Shown here: in pieces, positions 1-10,654 of the stretch
How positions within the stretch are numbered: position 1 is the stretch's first letter
Layout: every line of letters begins with the position of its first letter
Assembly (NCBI GenBank): GCA_036365515.1
Contig: CM070873.1
Coordinates: 87,007,948 to 87,071,947 of the forward strand
Reading direction: 5' to 3'
Length of the DNA stretch: 64,000 nucleotides
From: Torymus aiolomorphi
Taxonomy: Eukaryota > Arthropoda > Insecta > Hymenoptera > Torymidae
Notes under the pieces: generated by a model
What the model saw: only the letters and a program-made list of their open reading frames with translations
Told to the model about the DNA's origin: nothing
The model's database searches: none
Translations under genes and position numbers: made by a program

Positions 1-823
1 GGGGGTAGCTAGGTCAGTTATAACTGGATTTATCTGGCTCCCTCTGTTGACCTTGATGACTCTAAAAATAGAAGTGAAACAGGAAGAGGGGGGGGGGGGG
101 GGCAAACAACTCTTGGAAAATATGGAGTAAATATTTCCAGGAATAATGCGGAGTAAACAACTCTAGGAATTATATGGAGTAAACAACTCTAGAAATTATA
201 TATTTAGAAAAGGAATGAGCGTTTCCCTGATCGAGTTTTATCCTGTTATAATTTATTTAATCTTAATATTAATAGACTCCTAATTATTATTATTAATGCT
301 TATATTGTTATTAATTAATTGTTATTAGTTCATTTGAATCGCAAGCTATTAATTATCAAATTGTTGATCACCTGTCTATTATTTATTTAATTACGTACGG
401 AATTCGTATTTATCGTCAGTCATTTATTTCTATTCGCGTTATCGTAAATTCGTTTATTATTTATTTATTATTTATTTACGGAACGGTTGATGTAATTTAT
501 CTGAAACAAATTAATGATTTTATTGTTAAAATCTCCAACAGATTTTTATTTTATGGGAATACGTTTCAATACATTTTCTATTTAATTGGTTGATTTATTT
601 AATATTTATTTTGAAATCAATCTTTTAAATTTGAAATTATCATTGTAGACTGATCCTAAATATTCTGTTACTCGTTCACGCGAACGTAGTTCATAACACT
701 ACAAACCAAAAACGGAGCAAGATGGGTTAACAACTACGCAGTGCAATAATTTAGTTTTAACTAGTTTTTAGTTTCAATTATTACATTAATAAGTAAATAA
801 CGATTATTTCGACTGCGTATTAA
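1..823. other. AT-rich sequence without a gene; short tandem repeat and G tract
   Basis: No coding potential is seen. A run of 15 G lies at 88-102. From about 104 to 205 a unit of about 27 bp, carrying GGAGTAAACAACTCTAG, is repeated roughly three times with divergence. The rest is plain AT-rich DNA. Confidence 0.6.
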
Positions 824-1053
824 GTTATATTTAGAGTAGAAAAAAGCCACTTGAAGACTTAAACACAAATCAGCTTGATTTATCCATTGTTAATAATAAT
901 TCAGCTTCCGTAAATAATGAAAATTACTTTAGAGAAGTAATACCTGAAGAATCAATTGTAGATACTCAAACTGCCTTTTTCAATGGTCAGGTAGTTCAAA
1001 TATGCTACATAGATGAAAATGATGCGAAATCTTTAAATTTAAACTTATTGTAA
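824..1053 (+). CDS. Possible terminal exon of an unidentified gene
   Basis: About 76 codons stay open from 824 to a double TAA at 1051-1056. There is no start Met. A splice-acceptor-like sequence (TTATATTTAG) ends at 834, which would open the exon with one base completing a codon. The peptide is Asn- and acid-rich with ordinary codon use for an AT-rich gene, and it ends in a Leu/Asn-rich tail. AATAAA-type poly(A) signals follow at about 1160-1195. I do not recognise the protein, and no upstream exon was found in the 800 bases available. It could be a last exon, a transposon-encoded tail, or chance. Confidence 0.25.
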
Positions 1054-2248
1054 TAATAATGATAATTTGTTAATCAAACAAAAGTATTATGTTGTGATCA
1101 TATTTTATAAGAAGGAATTTATAATATATAATCATTTATTAAAATGTAATAATCTATTTTAAAATAAAAATTGTTATGTTCCTTAATAAAAATAAAATTT
1201 TAAATTTTCAATTGACTGATTAATTATTTGATTTTTGAAAATTTTATTATGGCATAATTATTAAAGAATTAATTATTGGAAGAAAGAATTGAAAAATACC
1301 TATAGTAAAATATTAAATTTGATTGTGCCATGCGTGCCCCGTCGGGTGCCACAACCCATCCGCCGGTGGGGCACCTAGAGCATTTTTTTCAGAATTTCTT
1401 TTCTGTATTTTATCAATAATTAAAAGAAAATGAAAAAAAGTTAATATTTTATTTTATTTTATTTTTTTCTGATCTAATTATTCCGTTTTTGTACATTTTG
1501 AAATAATACACGGTTTAGTTGTTATTTTTAATCAAAGTTAGGGTGTCACACGTGCCCCGCCCTCCCCTACTGTCTAAATAAAAATCTTAGTTGTTGTTTG
1601 TTTTATGTGTGATTCATTGAAAGCAATGAAACTGTCATTTTCTTCATTGACATCCACGTACTCTCAAATTCGTCCTGTCAAATATGAAGACAAATTTTTA
1701 ATATTCTTCTAAAATTATATCTCATATGAAAAATTTTCATGTTGAGGATATAAATAGATACATCTTGAAAAATATTGTGTCGTAATATTTTCGATGAACT
1801 TGAATAATTAATAATAATTAATGAACTCTTCTTTGTTAAAAATTATTTTTTAACAGTGATCTATTTACTTGGTAATAATTCTTACATTTTTTGATATACT
1901 CTGTAAAAATAAAAACAAGATTTCACAAAGTAACAATATTTATTATAAACTTTATTGATTTATAACTTTATAATAAAAGTTTGCTACTTATCTGATTATA
2001 ATATATTGCTATTGCCCATTGATATTCACAGCTGCTTATATAGGTTATATTTTTCTAATCAACTCCAAAATCCAAAATGAATTAATCTGTATATATGTAT
2101 CTGTATGTATATATATATTCTTTTTCCAATCCACTTGTGAGATTTTAATGATTCCAAAAAAATTTCCCTTAACATTTAGCCATTTAATATACTTATCTAA
2201 AAAAAATTGATTTGCCCCGTTGATGCTCATAGATAAAAATTATTTTAA
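1054..2248. other. AT-rich sequence without a recognised gene
   Basis: AT-rich sequence with a short GC-rich hairpin at about 1335-1377 (GTGCCCC paired with GGGGCAC) and a second GC island at about 1548-1570. The short ORFs at 2019-2230 overlap on both strands and are low complexity, so they are not supported as genes. Confidence 0.5.
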
Positions 2249-2698
2249 TCAGTCAACTTCCTGAGATCTTTGATTATTTAAATAATATATATACACTGGT
2301 GTAGTTTCGTTAACTGGTTCTGGTGTGGCCAGAGTTGAAATTGGACACAAAGGGAGTATTCGATAAACCTTGTCTGAACCTGATGATTCTAACACTTTGT
2401 GTGACGATTGAGGTGACTATCTTCCATGCGTTTGGGAAGGGCTGTTGCACCTAATGCCATAATATTTTTTTTGTTTTTAATCCTATTTTCTTCCTCTATG
2501 ACTGATGGAATACGTCCAGTAGTAGTATATTCCAAAATTGGGTGGTGATAAAAAAATTTCTGGGAATGACTATCATCAATACAATTTGAGTCTCCATATA
2601 TAGTAATTCTCCATGCTAAACTCAATTTTGACTCAGTTTTTTTTATTTCATTATTTTCAATACCATTAGTTTTCACCAAAGACTGAGTATTGCATAAT
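2249..2698 (-). pseudogene. MBTPS1-like: Fragment of a site-1 protease (MBTPS1/SKI-1) gene, frameshifted
   Basis: On the minus strand the translation carries the S1P signature YGDSNCIDDSH, then EYTTTG, then PKRMEDSHLNRH. These match in order the luminal region of membrane-bound transcription factor site-1 protease, the subtilisin-like Golgi enzyme that cleaves SREBP and ATF6. A stop follows at about 2389, but a -1-type shift continues the homology (VLESSG, then PVNETTP) to a stop at 2249-2251. One base seems to be missing near 2392. A stretch after SHSQK is also diverged. A splice-acceptor-like TTTTTCATTTTCAG precedes the homology at about 2699, so the copy looks like genomic DNA, not a retrocopy. 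The catalytic Asp/His/Ser region and the membrane anchor are absent. The family call is by recalled motifs. A damaged real gene at an assembly error is the alternative. Confidence 0.6.
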
Positions 2699-2995
2699 CT
2701 GAAAATGAAAAAGATTACACAAAGTATCGATTTTTTGTTGTATTACATGATATATCTTCTAGTATAAAAAAATAATACTTGTCTATGTATATAAAAGTAT
2801 ATGATGCCATGCCACCAGACGATTTGAATAAAAATATATAACCACCATACCATATTTCGAGGTTGTTTAGAATTACAGTTGTTGTTGTTCGTTTTATCAT
2901 TATATCTTTTCTCTCTCTTTTCGATTCGAGTATATATAAGAGATAAAAATACCATACGATATTTTGAGGTGATATTGTAGATCACAATTTTGTTG

Positions 2996-3003
<8 letters not shown>

Positions 3004-3062
<59 letters not shown>
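3004..3062. repeat. (AC)n microsatellite
   Basis: Uninterrupted CA dinucleotide tract of about 58 bases. The Cys/Val and His/Thr peptides read across it are artefacts. Confidence 0.95.
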
Positions 3063-3066
<4 letters not shown>

Positions 3067-3378
3067 TCGGTACTATTGGGGTCCTAGAGTTTCTTACTCT
3101 GAGAGTTTACATTGGAATACCGGAACAAATACACTTGACTAAAGAAATAATAACCCTAAGGGTACCGTGATTCGCAGGGGGCCTGCGGTGCCCGCTTTTA
3201 GTACCGAAATTCCGGAACAAAAGCCCGGAAAAGTACCTAAGATGTATTGTAGACGAAGCCTTATGGACCTCAAAAGTAGCGATACATGCATCGTATTTTT
3301 GAAGCCGGTCCCCAAAAAGGACAAAAGTCCCCAAAAGTAGCAATCTATGGTGTATATATACCCCAAAAGTACCAACAC

Positions 3379-3398
3379 AGACACACACACACACACAC

Positions 3399-3464
<66 letters not shown>

Positions 3465-3468
3465 GTAT

Positions 3469-3517
<49 letters not shown>
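3379..3517. repeat. (AC)n and (CT)n compound microsatellite
   Basis: About 80 bases of CA repeats, an ATATATGTATAT bridge, then about 45 bases of CT repeats. Between this tract and the one at 3004 is unique GC-rich sequence (about 3070-3375) that recalls no family. Confidence 0.95.
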
Positions 3518-3521
<4 letters not shown>

Positions 3522-4704
3522 GTCAAGTGAGATTTTTTACTATGCGATATGCTATAACTATATATATTATAAATATATATAGATATATATATAAGCGTAA
3601 GATAGATGACAACCGGAAGTGTCGTAAGAACTGCAAACCGGATATCTGAACAAGGAGAAGAAAAGTTCGGAAAGGAAACAGTACATAAAAAAATCAGCTC
3701 TCTATATCTTTTGAACGAGATAATCTTTTTAAATAAAATCTTTTGATTTGAGTAGAGCAATGAAATGGCTTTCGATTGACAGTAATATGTTATATAGTTT
3801 AAACTAATGCAGACGTGTTAGGCGCATTTAATTTTTCGCACACGCATTTCAATGTATATGTAGCACGGGTCGCTCCTTTAGGCTTCTGCTATACTTGCCT
3901 TCGGAGCGCTCCCGCGCTCCTTGATATTTTTAGTTTCATAAAAACACAGCAAACAAGTAGGGTGACTGATCAATAAATGAACGTTTAAGTTCAGGGAATG
4001 AATGGCTCACGTGATATTTTTAATCGCTTAAATAAAATACTTTTATGATGTTAAACCGTGAAAAAATTACTTTTTTCAAAGTTTGAAATTGGGGGAAGGT
4101 GCTGTATGAGGCCAGAAACAATAAAAATATATTTTATCAACGATTTTTATTAAAAAATGTTCATTCACTGGTGTCTGTGCCACCACTGGTGAAGTCACCC
4201 TAAAACAGTTAAAGACTTGTAAGAAGAAGAGTGTATCTCGAGATACGCCCTTTTTCTTTTAACGATTATTGATTTTCAATGGTCTGAACTGTATTATATT
4301 ATTTTATTATAATAATATATATAATGCGACAAATATGGAAAGAAACAAGCAATATGATATTAAATAACAAGTAGTTAAAAAGTTGTTAACAGAATTTTTA
4401 TTAGAACTTGTTTCAAATGCCCCTCTTAATAATATTAAAATCAATGATTTAAAGTATGTTGAGGTATTAAGAAAAGATAACGCAGAAAAACTTTGTCAGA
4501 TTATATTGAAAATTATATAAAGTCATAAAGATTATATAAAGTCATAAAAATCAGTTAATTCGAACAATTTATTATGTACTGCGCATGCGCAAGTGCCATC
4601 TTTATCTATAACTCTGACAATCTCCTTCTTAGGAAAAGTATCGTTAGAAAATCCACTGCTAACTGAATTAGCAGAATGCCCCGCGTAAAAAAAATTATGT
4701 TCAT
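3518..4704. other. AT-rich sequence without a supported gene
   Basis: No exon structure is recognised. The 86-codon minus ORF at 4532-4792 runs into the left arm of the large palindrome and has no recognisable motif. A duplicated ATTATATAAAGTCATAAA lies at about 4513-4548. Confidence 0.45.
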
Positions 4705-5228
4705 ATGAACTTAATATAAAGTTTTGGTTCATATGAACTTTATATGTAGTTATCCAATGAGACTGAGCTGTACTTCCAATTTTTATAGTCACAACTTTAT
4801 AAAAACTTTATATAAAGTTGAGAAGATGTTTATACCACGTTTATAAAAAGTTGATTTAAAGTTAATATTAACGTGTTGCTATGTCTCATTCAACACTTCA
4901 TATGAAGTTCGTATGAACCTTAAGTTCATATTTACTTCACGTGAAGTTCATATGAAGTTCTTTTAACGCGGACACGTAGCAAAACTAGATGGGGGGAGGG
5001 TAGCCCAACTCTGCACCCATCGCTACCGCTCTTTCAAGTCTTGCATTCTTAAGTTCTTATTCTGCACCGCCACCATCTGCCACCAACGTCGCAGCGCAGT
5101 CAGGGAGGTTGCGACAAGGTCAGCAGCGTCGAGCGGATAATACTAATAGCAGAAACGACGGCGTGTACGTATATGGCAGGCGCTGGGTAGCGAGTAACAA
5201 GAGTGGCAGAGGATGGGCGCTTCCACCT

Positions 5229-5231
<3 letters not shown>

Positions 5232-5267
<36 letters not shown>

Positions 5268-5291
5268 CGAGTGAGTGAGAGGGAGAGAGAG
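5232..5291. repeat. (GA)n tract in the left arm of the large palindrome
   Basis: GA repeats at about 5232-5263 continue as degenerate GAGTGAGTGAGAGG. The mirror CT tract in the right arm is at about 6640-6710 and differs in length and interruptions, as expected of a microsatellite that changed after the arms formed. Confidence 0.9.
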
Positions 5292-5511
5292 GCCAAAAAT
5301 TCTACTAACTTATTCTTCTCGTCATCTCTTTCTGCGTCCATACCAAGAAAGCAAGCTAGGAGAAAGGCCTCATCGATTCCGCCGCCGTTGTCCCCGTCGT
5401 TACCTCTTACCTCTACGTCGCATGATGGAGATCTCCAACTAGAAAATATAAATTCTCGCAAAGCATGCATTTTTTACATAAAACAAAAATCTTTTGTAAT
5501 TAAAATACTTA

Positions 5512-5825
5512 TCTGATAATCGCCTTAGATCGCCTTTTCCCGTCCATTTCTTTTTACACTTATTTATCATGTATTTACACTAAAAGAAATCTTGACTTTC
5601 CATATTGTCGTTAGATGAAAATTTTATTAAGTTCAAACCACATGAAACTAGCTAATATACTGTGTGTTGACAACAACATTCAGGTTATTGACAAAACACG
5701 TTATGCGGCAAGTTCATTTCGCCTGGACTTAGAAATATTTTCATCTCGGCAGCATGGAAATACTTACTCATTCTGAGTGTAAAATGTAAATCGACGGAAA
5801 AATGCGATCCAAGGCGATTATCAGA
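5512..5825. mobile_element. 314-bp MITE with TA target duplication
   Basis: Terminal inverted repeats of about 34 bp begin TCTGATAATCGCCTT at 5512 and end with the complement at 5825. TA flanks both sides (5510-5511, 5826-5827). The left arm of the surrounding palindrome is continuous when the unit is taken out: the sequence before it and the TAAGGTAAAATACCCAATAC after it match one unbroken stretch of the right arm (about 6350-6390). TA duplication and TIRs fit a Tc1/mariner-type non-autonomous element. No transposase is encoded. Confidence 0.8.
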
Positions 5826-6913
5826 TAAGGTAAAATACCCAATACTCGGACACTTTTGGAGCTCATTTTTAAACAAACGATGATTTTAGAGCTAATAACA
5901 CAAATTATTCTTACTTTCAACGTCTTACCATTAATTCAGGGCTAATTTTACTAATTTATGCAAAGAAAAAGTTTTTTTATTCAAAAATTAAGTTCGAAAA
6001 AATGTAAACAAGACCGCAGTCAGACGTCCTTATACTGCGTTTGACGCAGTATAATACTACTGCGTTTGACACAGTACTCGGACATATGTTTTTAAATGTG
6101 TCCGACTACTGCTTTATGCGAATTGAGTGGAATGTTAAGTTGGACAAAAATTTACCTATACCTTCTTCTGAAACATAACCTCCATAAACTTTTAATTGAT
6201 TTTGTGATGATTGTAAGGTCTGAATTAATGCAGGATCGATTTGACTACGTAACTAATATTATAATGAATACAAATGAACCATTTTTTTATCAAGTTTAAA
6301 CAATAATAGTGGTTTTTTTATTGCTGCCCGAGTACTGGTGCCAATTTTCTCTTTGTCCAGGTATTGGGTATTTACCTTAAGTATTTTAATTACAAAAGAT
6401 TTTTGTTTTGTGTAAAAAATGCATGCTTTGTGAGAATTTCCATTTTCCAGTTGGAGATCTCCATCATTCGACGTAGAGGTAAGAGGTAACGACGGAGACA
6501 ACGGCGGCGGAATCGAGGTCTTTCCCCTAGCATATATGATGCCCGAACCAATGATACCCGCAATTTTAACCTTGCTTTCTTGGTATGGACCCAGAAAGAG
6601 ATGACGAGAAGAATAGGTTAGTAGAATTTTTGGCTTCTCTTTCTCTCTCCCTCACTCACTCTCACTCACTCTCACTCACTCGCCCACTCTCTCTTTCTCT
6701 GTCTCTCTCTTGTAGGTGGAAGCGCGTAACCTCCGCGACTCTTGTTACTCACTAGCCATCGTCTGCTGTGCGCCGTCGTTTCTGTTATTAGTATTATCCG
6801 CTCGACGCTGTCGATCTTGTCCCAACCTCCATGGCTACGACGCTACGACGTTGATGGCAGTTGATGGTACAGAATAAAAATTCAAGACTGCAAGACTTGA
6901 AACAGCGGCGGCG

Positions 6914-7897
6914 CACAGTGTTCTATTTTGAAAAAAAATGGACAAAATGAAATATCTCGCGAACGGATATCGATAGCCGGATGAATCTAACTGCATTTTA
7001 AAGTTGAAGTAATGTACAATAAAGGAAAAATAGTCCAGTACTGATCATTTGACCCTGTGACCTTAGAAATGAAAAATGAAAGTCGAATAAATAACGAATT
7101 TTCGGCTTTTTCATTGTAGACTTTGTGGCTATCAATTTTTTCGATCAAAAAAATATGTACTCCTGTAGTGTTTGATGCAAGGAATCCGAATTTGATGTCA
7201 GAATTGTCCTATCGCACACCAGTTTGATTTTAAAGCTGAAAACTCCATAAAAAATACGAAAAATTTACCCTGGAAGAAATGGAATATTATTGAGTAATTT
7301 CGACTTCGGATTTGGATTCAGCTTATCATAATACATGGGTACACAAACGCTTGTATTTAATACAATTTTATTAAAGAGCATGAAAATATTGTAAAAAATG
7401 CCATTTTTTAATAACCCTTAAATTTTAATAATTCATATATGCACCTACAAATTTGTGTACTTATATTTATGTACCCATGTATTGTGATTCGCTGAATCCG
7501 AATTTGAAGTCGAAATTACTCAATAATGCTCCATTTTTTCAGGGTGAATTTTTCGTATTTTTTATGGAGTTTTCAGATTTAAAAACAAATTGGTGTGCGA
7601 TAGGACAATTCTGACACCAAATTCGGATTCCTTGCATCAAACACTACAGGAGTACATATTTTTTTGAACGAAAAAATTGATAGCCAGAAAGTCTACAATG
7701 AAAAAGCCGAAAATACGTTATTTATTCCACTTTCATTTTTCATTTCCAAGGTCACAGAGTTAAATGATCAGTACTGGACTATTTTTCCTTTATTGTACAT
7801 TACTTTAACTTTAAAATGCAGTTGGATTCATCCGGCTATCGATATCCGTTCGCGAGATATTTCATTTTGTCCATTTTTTTTCAAAATAGAACACTAT
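6914..7897. mobile_element. 984-bp palindromic element with GCGGCG duplication
   Basis: The arms are inverted copies meeting in an AT-rich loop at about 7340-7480. The termini read CACAGTGTTCTATTTTG on the left and the near-complement (ATAGTGTTCTATTTTG) on the right. GCGGCG occurs directly outside both ends (6908-6913 and 7898-7903), and the interrupted host sequence is the right arm of the larger palindrome. The 107-codon ORF at 7664-7987 runs out of this element and is not a gene. Superfamily unknown. Confidence 0.8.
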
Positions 7898-8215
7898 GCG
7901 GCGATGGTTGCCGAGTTAGGCTACCCTCGCCCCATCCACTTTTGCTACGTGTCTGCATTAAAAGAACTTCATATGAACTTCACGTGAAGTTAATATGAAT
8001 TTAAGGTTCATATGAACTTCATATGAAGTTGTTAAATGAGACATAGCAACACGTTAATATTAACTTTAAATCAACATTTTATAAACGTGATATAGACATC
8101 TTCTCAACTTTATATAAACTTTTTTTAAAGTTGAGACTATAAAAATTGGAAGTTGAGCTCAGTCTCATTGGATCTACATATGAAGTTCATATGAACCAAA
8201 ACTTTATATTAAAGT

Positions 8216-9096
8216 AAAAAATCTAGATAAGAAGGTATTTCAAAAAATCTATTAGATTTCTATTATTTTTTTCTTAAAGCAAATTCTGGTTATTCACAAT
8301 TTTTATATATTCCTTGAGCTATTATTCTTTTATTACTTTGACAATATAACCACTAATATTGATTGCCCATAAAAAATCTGATATTTTAATTGAAACTTTT
8401 TCCCCTAGACCTAATACTTTAAAACTTACTCTTTGCTTTTATACTATAATTTAATATATTTAATCGATTTGCTGCTTTGCAGTGATAAATGCCATCAAAG
8501 CTCGGTTCAGCTTCACCTGGTGGCTTTCAGCTTCGTTTGGTAATTTTTTCCGTATATAACCTTACTGTATCAAATCTTCCTGAGTAGAAATTCACCCAGG
8601 CATACCGGAGTAATATTTAGGCCATACAGAGTACGGTCAGGATGGCTTTACCCAGGCCGGTGACGCGGAACGGGATAGGCCCTCAACAGGTTGCCTTTAA
8701 ATTATATACTTATCTAAACCTAGACACATGCCCTATTTTTCGAAGTATCATCCTGATGATACTTCGAAATTTGAAGACTCCGTATAATGTAGAAAATCAT
8801 AAGAAAATTATGAAAAAAATAAGTCAAGCTACCTGTCCAGGCCCGGTCCAGAACCGCGTCACCTGCCTAGAAATTGAAGGCCCCCCTCGGGCTAATCAGG
8901 CACCGGTACAGGCCCTGACATTCACCTTGAAATCAGTTCTACTCGGGTTATCTCAATCGAATTTTCGTATGTTCTATTTATTGAAAAGTTCAACTAACCT
9001 GATGTTTTTATCTAACAAAATATAGATTAGCACCTTTTATAATTTATTGTTGTTATACTGAAGCCTAATATTATTTGCAATTCTTATACATACATT
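8216..9096. other. Unclassified sequence with a perfect 30-bp palindrome
   Basis: An open frame of 127 codons (8642-9025) has an ATG but no recognisable motif and repeated CAGGCCCGGT-like segments, so I do not call it a gene. At 8739-8768 TTCGAAGTATCATC is followed after CT by its exact complement. Confidence 0.4.
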
Positions 9097-9721
9097 ACAC
9101 AGTCCCACAAAAAAAGAAAAGGTTCTGTACTTTAGATCGAACTATCATATCTCGGTGTATTTTGGCCCCCTAAGTATGATCCCAAGGTCAGAATTCGTCC
9201 ACCACGTCTGAATTTGGAGATATCATTAGGTACAAGATTTTTGAGATATCTTAAAACAAAGTAAAAACAATTTTTTTGTTAATCTTTTCTACAAAACAAT
9301 GTAGTATTGTTTGCGCCCTTCAAGATCAACTTTACAGCATCCCTCTACAATTTTTTTTCTCCGAGATCTAAATACCTGAATTTTGTAAACTCGCACATAT
9401 ATCTTAAAATCAAATTCTTTATTTCTATCTCGAAATTTACATATTCAGATCTCCGAGAAAAAAAATTGTAGAGGGATGGTGTAAAGTTGGTCTTGAAGGG
9501 CGCAAACAATGCTACATTGTTTTGGAGAAAAGATTAACAAAAAATTGTTTTTACATTGTTTTTTAAGATATCTCAAAAATCGTATACCTAATAATATCTT
9601 TAAATTTAGACGTGGTGAACGAATTCTCACATTGGAATCATACTTAGGGGGCCAAAATACACCGAAATATGATAGTCCAAACTAAAGTACAGACCTTTTC
9701 TTTTTTTTATGGGGCTGTGTT
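9097..9721. mobile_element. Palindromic MITE-like element, about 625 bp
   Basis: Left end ACACAGTCCCACAAAAAAAG and right end (complement) ACACAGCCCCATAAAAAAAG start arms of about 270 bp that remain complementary through GGGCGCAAACAATG and the CTACAATTTTTTTTCTC segments to a short loop near 9400. Flanks carry TTA/TA-like bases, so a TA duplication is likely but not certain. No coding capacity. Confidence 0.8.
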
Positions 9722-9841
9722 ATTAATATGAGTTCATGAAAAGTGTTGCATAATTTTTATCAAATTTGATTACCCAATTTTAACAAAAGTGTACAGTTTT
9801 CCACACTTTTATACATTTTTGTACACTATAGTATATTACAT

Positions 9842-9953
9842 ACCTAGGCCGGTAAAATAAGAAATGTCTCAGATCACATGTAATTGTCGGCCGAGGCGAA
9901 GCCGAGGTTGACAAACATGTGATCTGAGGCTTTCTGTTTTACTGGCCAAGGTG
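9842..9953. repeat. 112-bp hairpin repeat
   Basis: TACCTAGGCCGGTAAAATAA on the left pairs with the diverged complement on the right, and CTCAGATCACATGT pairs with ACATGTGATCTGAG, around the GC-rich centre CGGCCGAGGCGAAGCCGAGG. It resembles a tiny MITE. Confidence 0.75.
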
Positions 9954-10654
9954 TGTATACTATTTTTCTGCTCGACGGCGCCGGAAAGCGGCAACTTCGT
10001 TTCGCGCAGCGGCCGGGAAGTTGGCGCTTTCCGGCCGAAGGGCAGAAAATACATTTCTGTATGTTTATATTTTTTAAAACATACAAAGCTTTCTCTTTGA
10101 GAAAGCAAAAATAACTTTAAAATAGACTTAAAAGACACGAATAGAGTGGGAATTAAGGTTATTTCAAGAATATTTGCTTATACTATATGAATCTTTGAGA
10201 TGAAATGCCGAAAAAATTATATACAATTTATAAATTTAGTTAATTTTTCGAAAAAGTAACTACTTTTTCAAATCTGAATTTTTAAGTTAAAAATAACTCG
10301 TGAGTAGTTTTAAAAAACATAATTTAGAAGAATATCGAATGTACTTTAAGAATATCGGTCTACATTTTGCATATCTTTAGCATAAAGTAAGAAATATAAT
10401 TATTTTTGAAAAAACAATTTATGGGACATTATTATTTTATTCAAATAAGACATTAAAATGATCCATTTCACTCAAAAATTTAATCAGTTCTAAGTTAAGG
10501 ACATACTTATATAAGATGCATGTAAAATTTCAGCTCATTACATGCCATCCGTTCAAGAGTTATGGTCGGGACAAAATTTGATTACTTACATACACACACA
10601 CACACACATACATACATACATCTCAGCGACCATCGATATGTCTGCTTCGGGTTA
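9954..10654. other. AT-rich sequence with a short CA microsatellite
   Basis: GC-rich to about 10035 (possible extension of the preceding hairpin repeat), then AT-rich. A short (AC)n plus CATA tract at about 10588-10620 precedes the retrotransposon. No gene is seen. Confidence 0.5.

Larger units (their letters stand above)
4705..8215. mobile_element. Large foldback (palindromic) element with nested insertions
   Basis: The left arm (about 4705-5511, resuming near 5826) is the reverse complement of the right arm (about 6345-6913, resuming 7898-8215). Landmarks occur in mirror order. The outer ends have ATATAAAGTTTTGGTTCATA and the complement. Further in are GAGACTGAGCT, TTAATATTAACGTGTTGCTA, multiple small palindromes such as CTTCATATGAAG and ACTTCACGTGAAGT, a GC-rich block with (GA)n/(CT)n, and AAACAAAAATCTTTTGTAAT. 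Each arm is interrupted by a different smaller element (5512-5825 and 6914-7897). No transposase is visible, so it is probably non-autonomous or an inverted duplication. The age order follows from nesting: the arms came first, the insertions later. Confidence 0.85.

Noticed and set aside
2743..3760. Long minus ORFs with Cys-Val or Arg-Glu repeats, and plus ORFs with His-Thr or Leu-Ser repeats
   Set aside because: They are translations of CA and CT microsatellites.
5109..5516. Overlapping ORFs of 135 and 116 codons
   Set aside because: Both cross a (GA)n tract inside a palindrome arm. The mirrored arm has lesions in the same frame, and no family motif is present.
7664..7987. 107-codon ORF
   Set aside because: It crosses the border of a palindromic element; composition only.
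8642..9025. 127-codon ORF with ATG
   Set aside because: No recognisable motif, repeated internal segments and a perfect palindrome inside. Not enough to call a gene.
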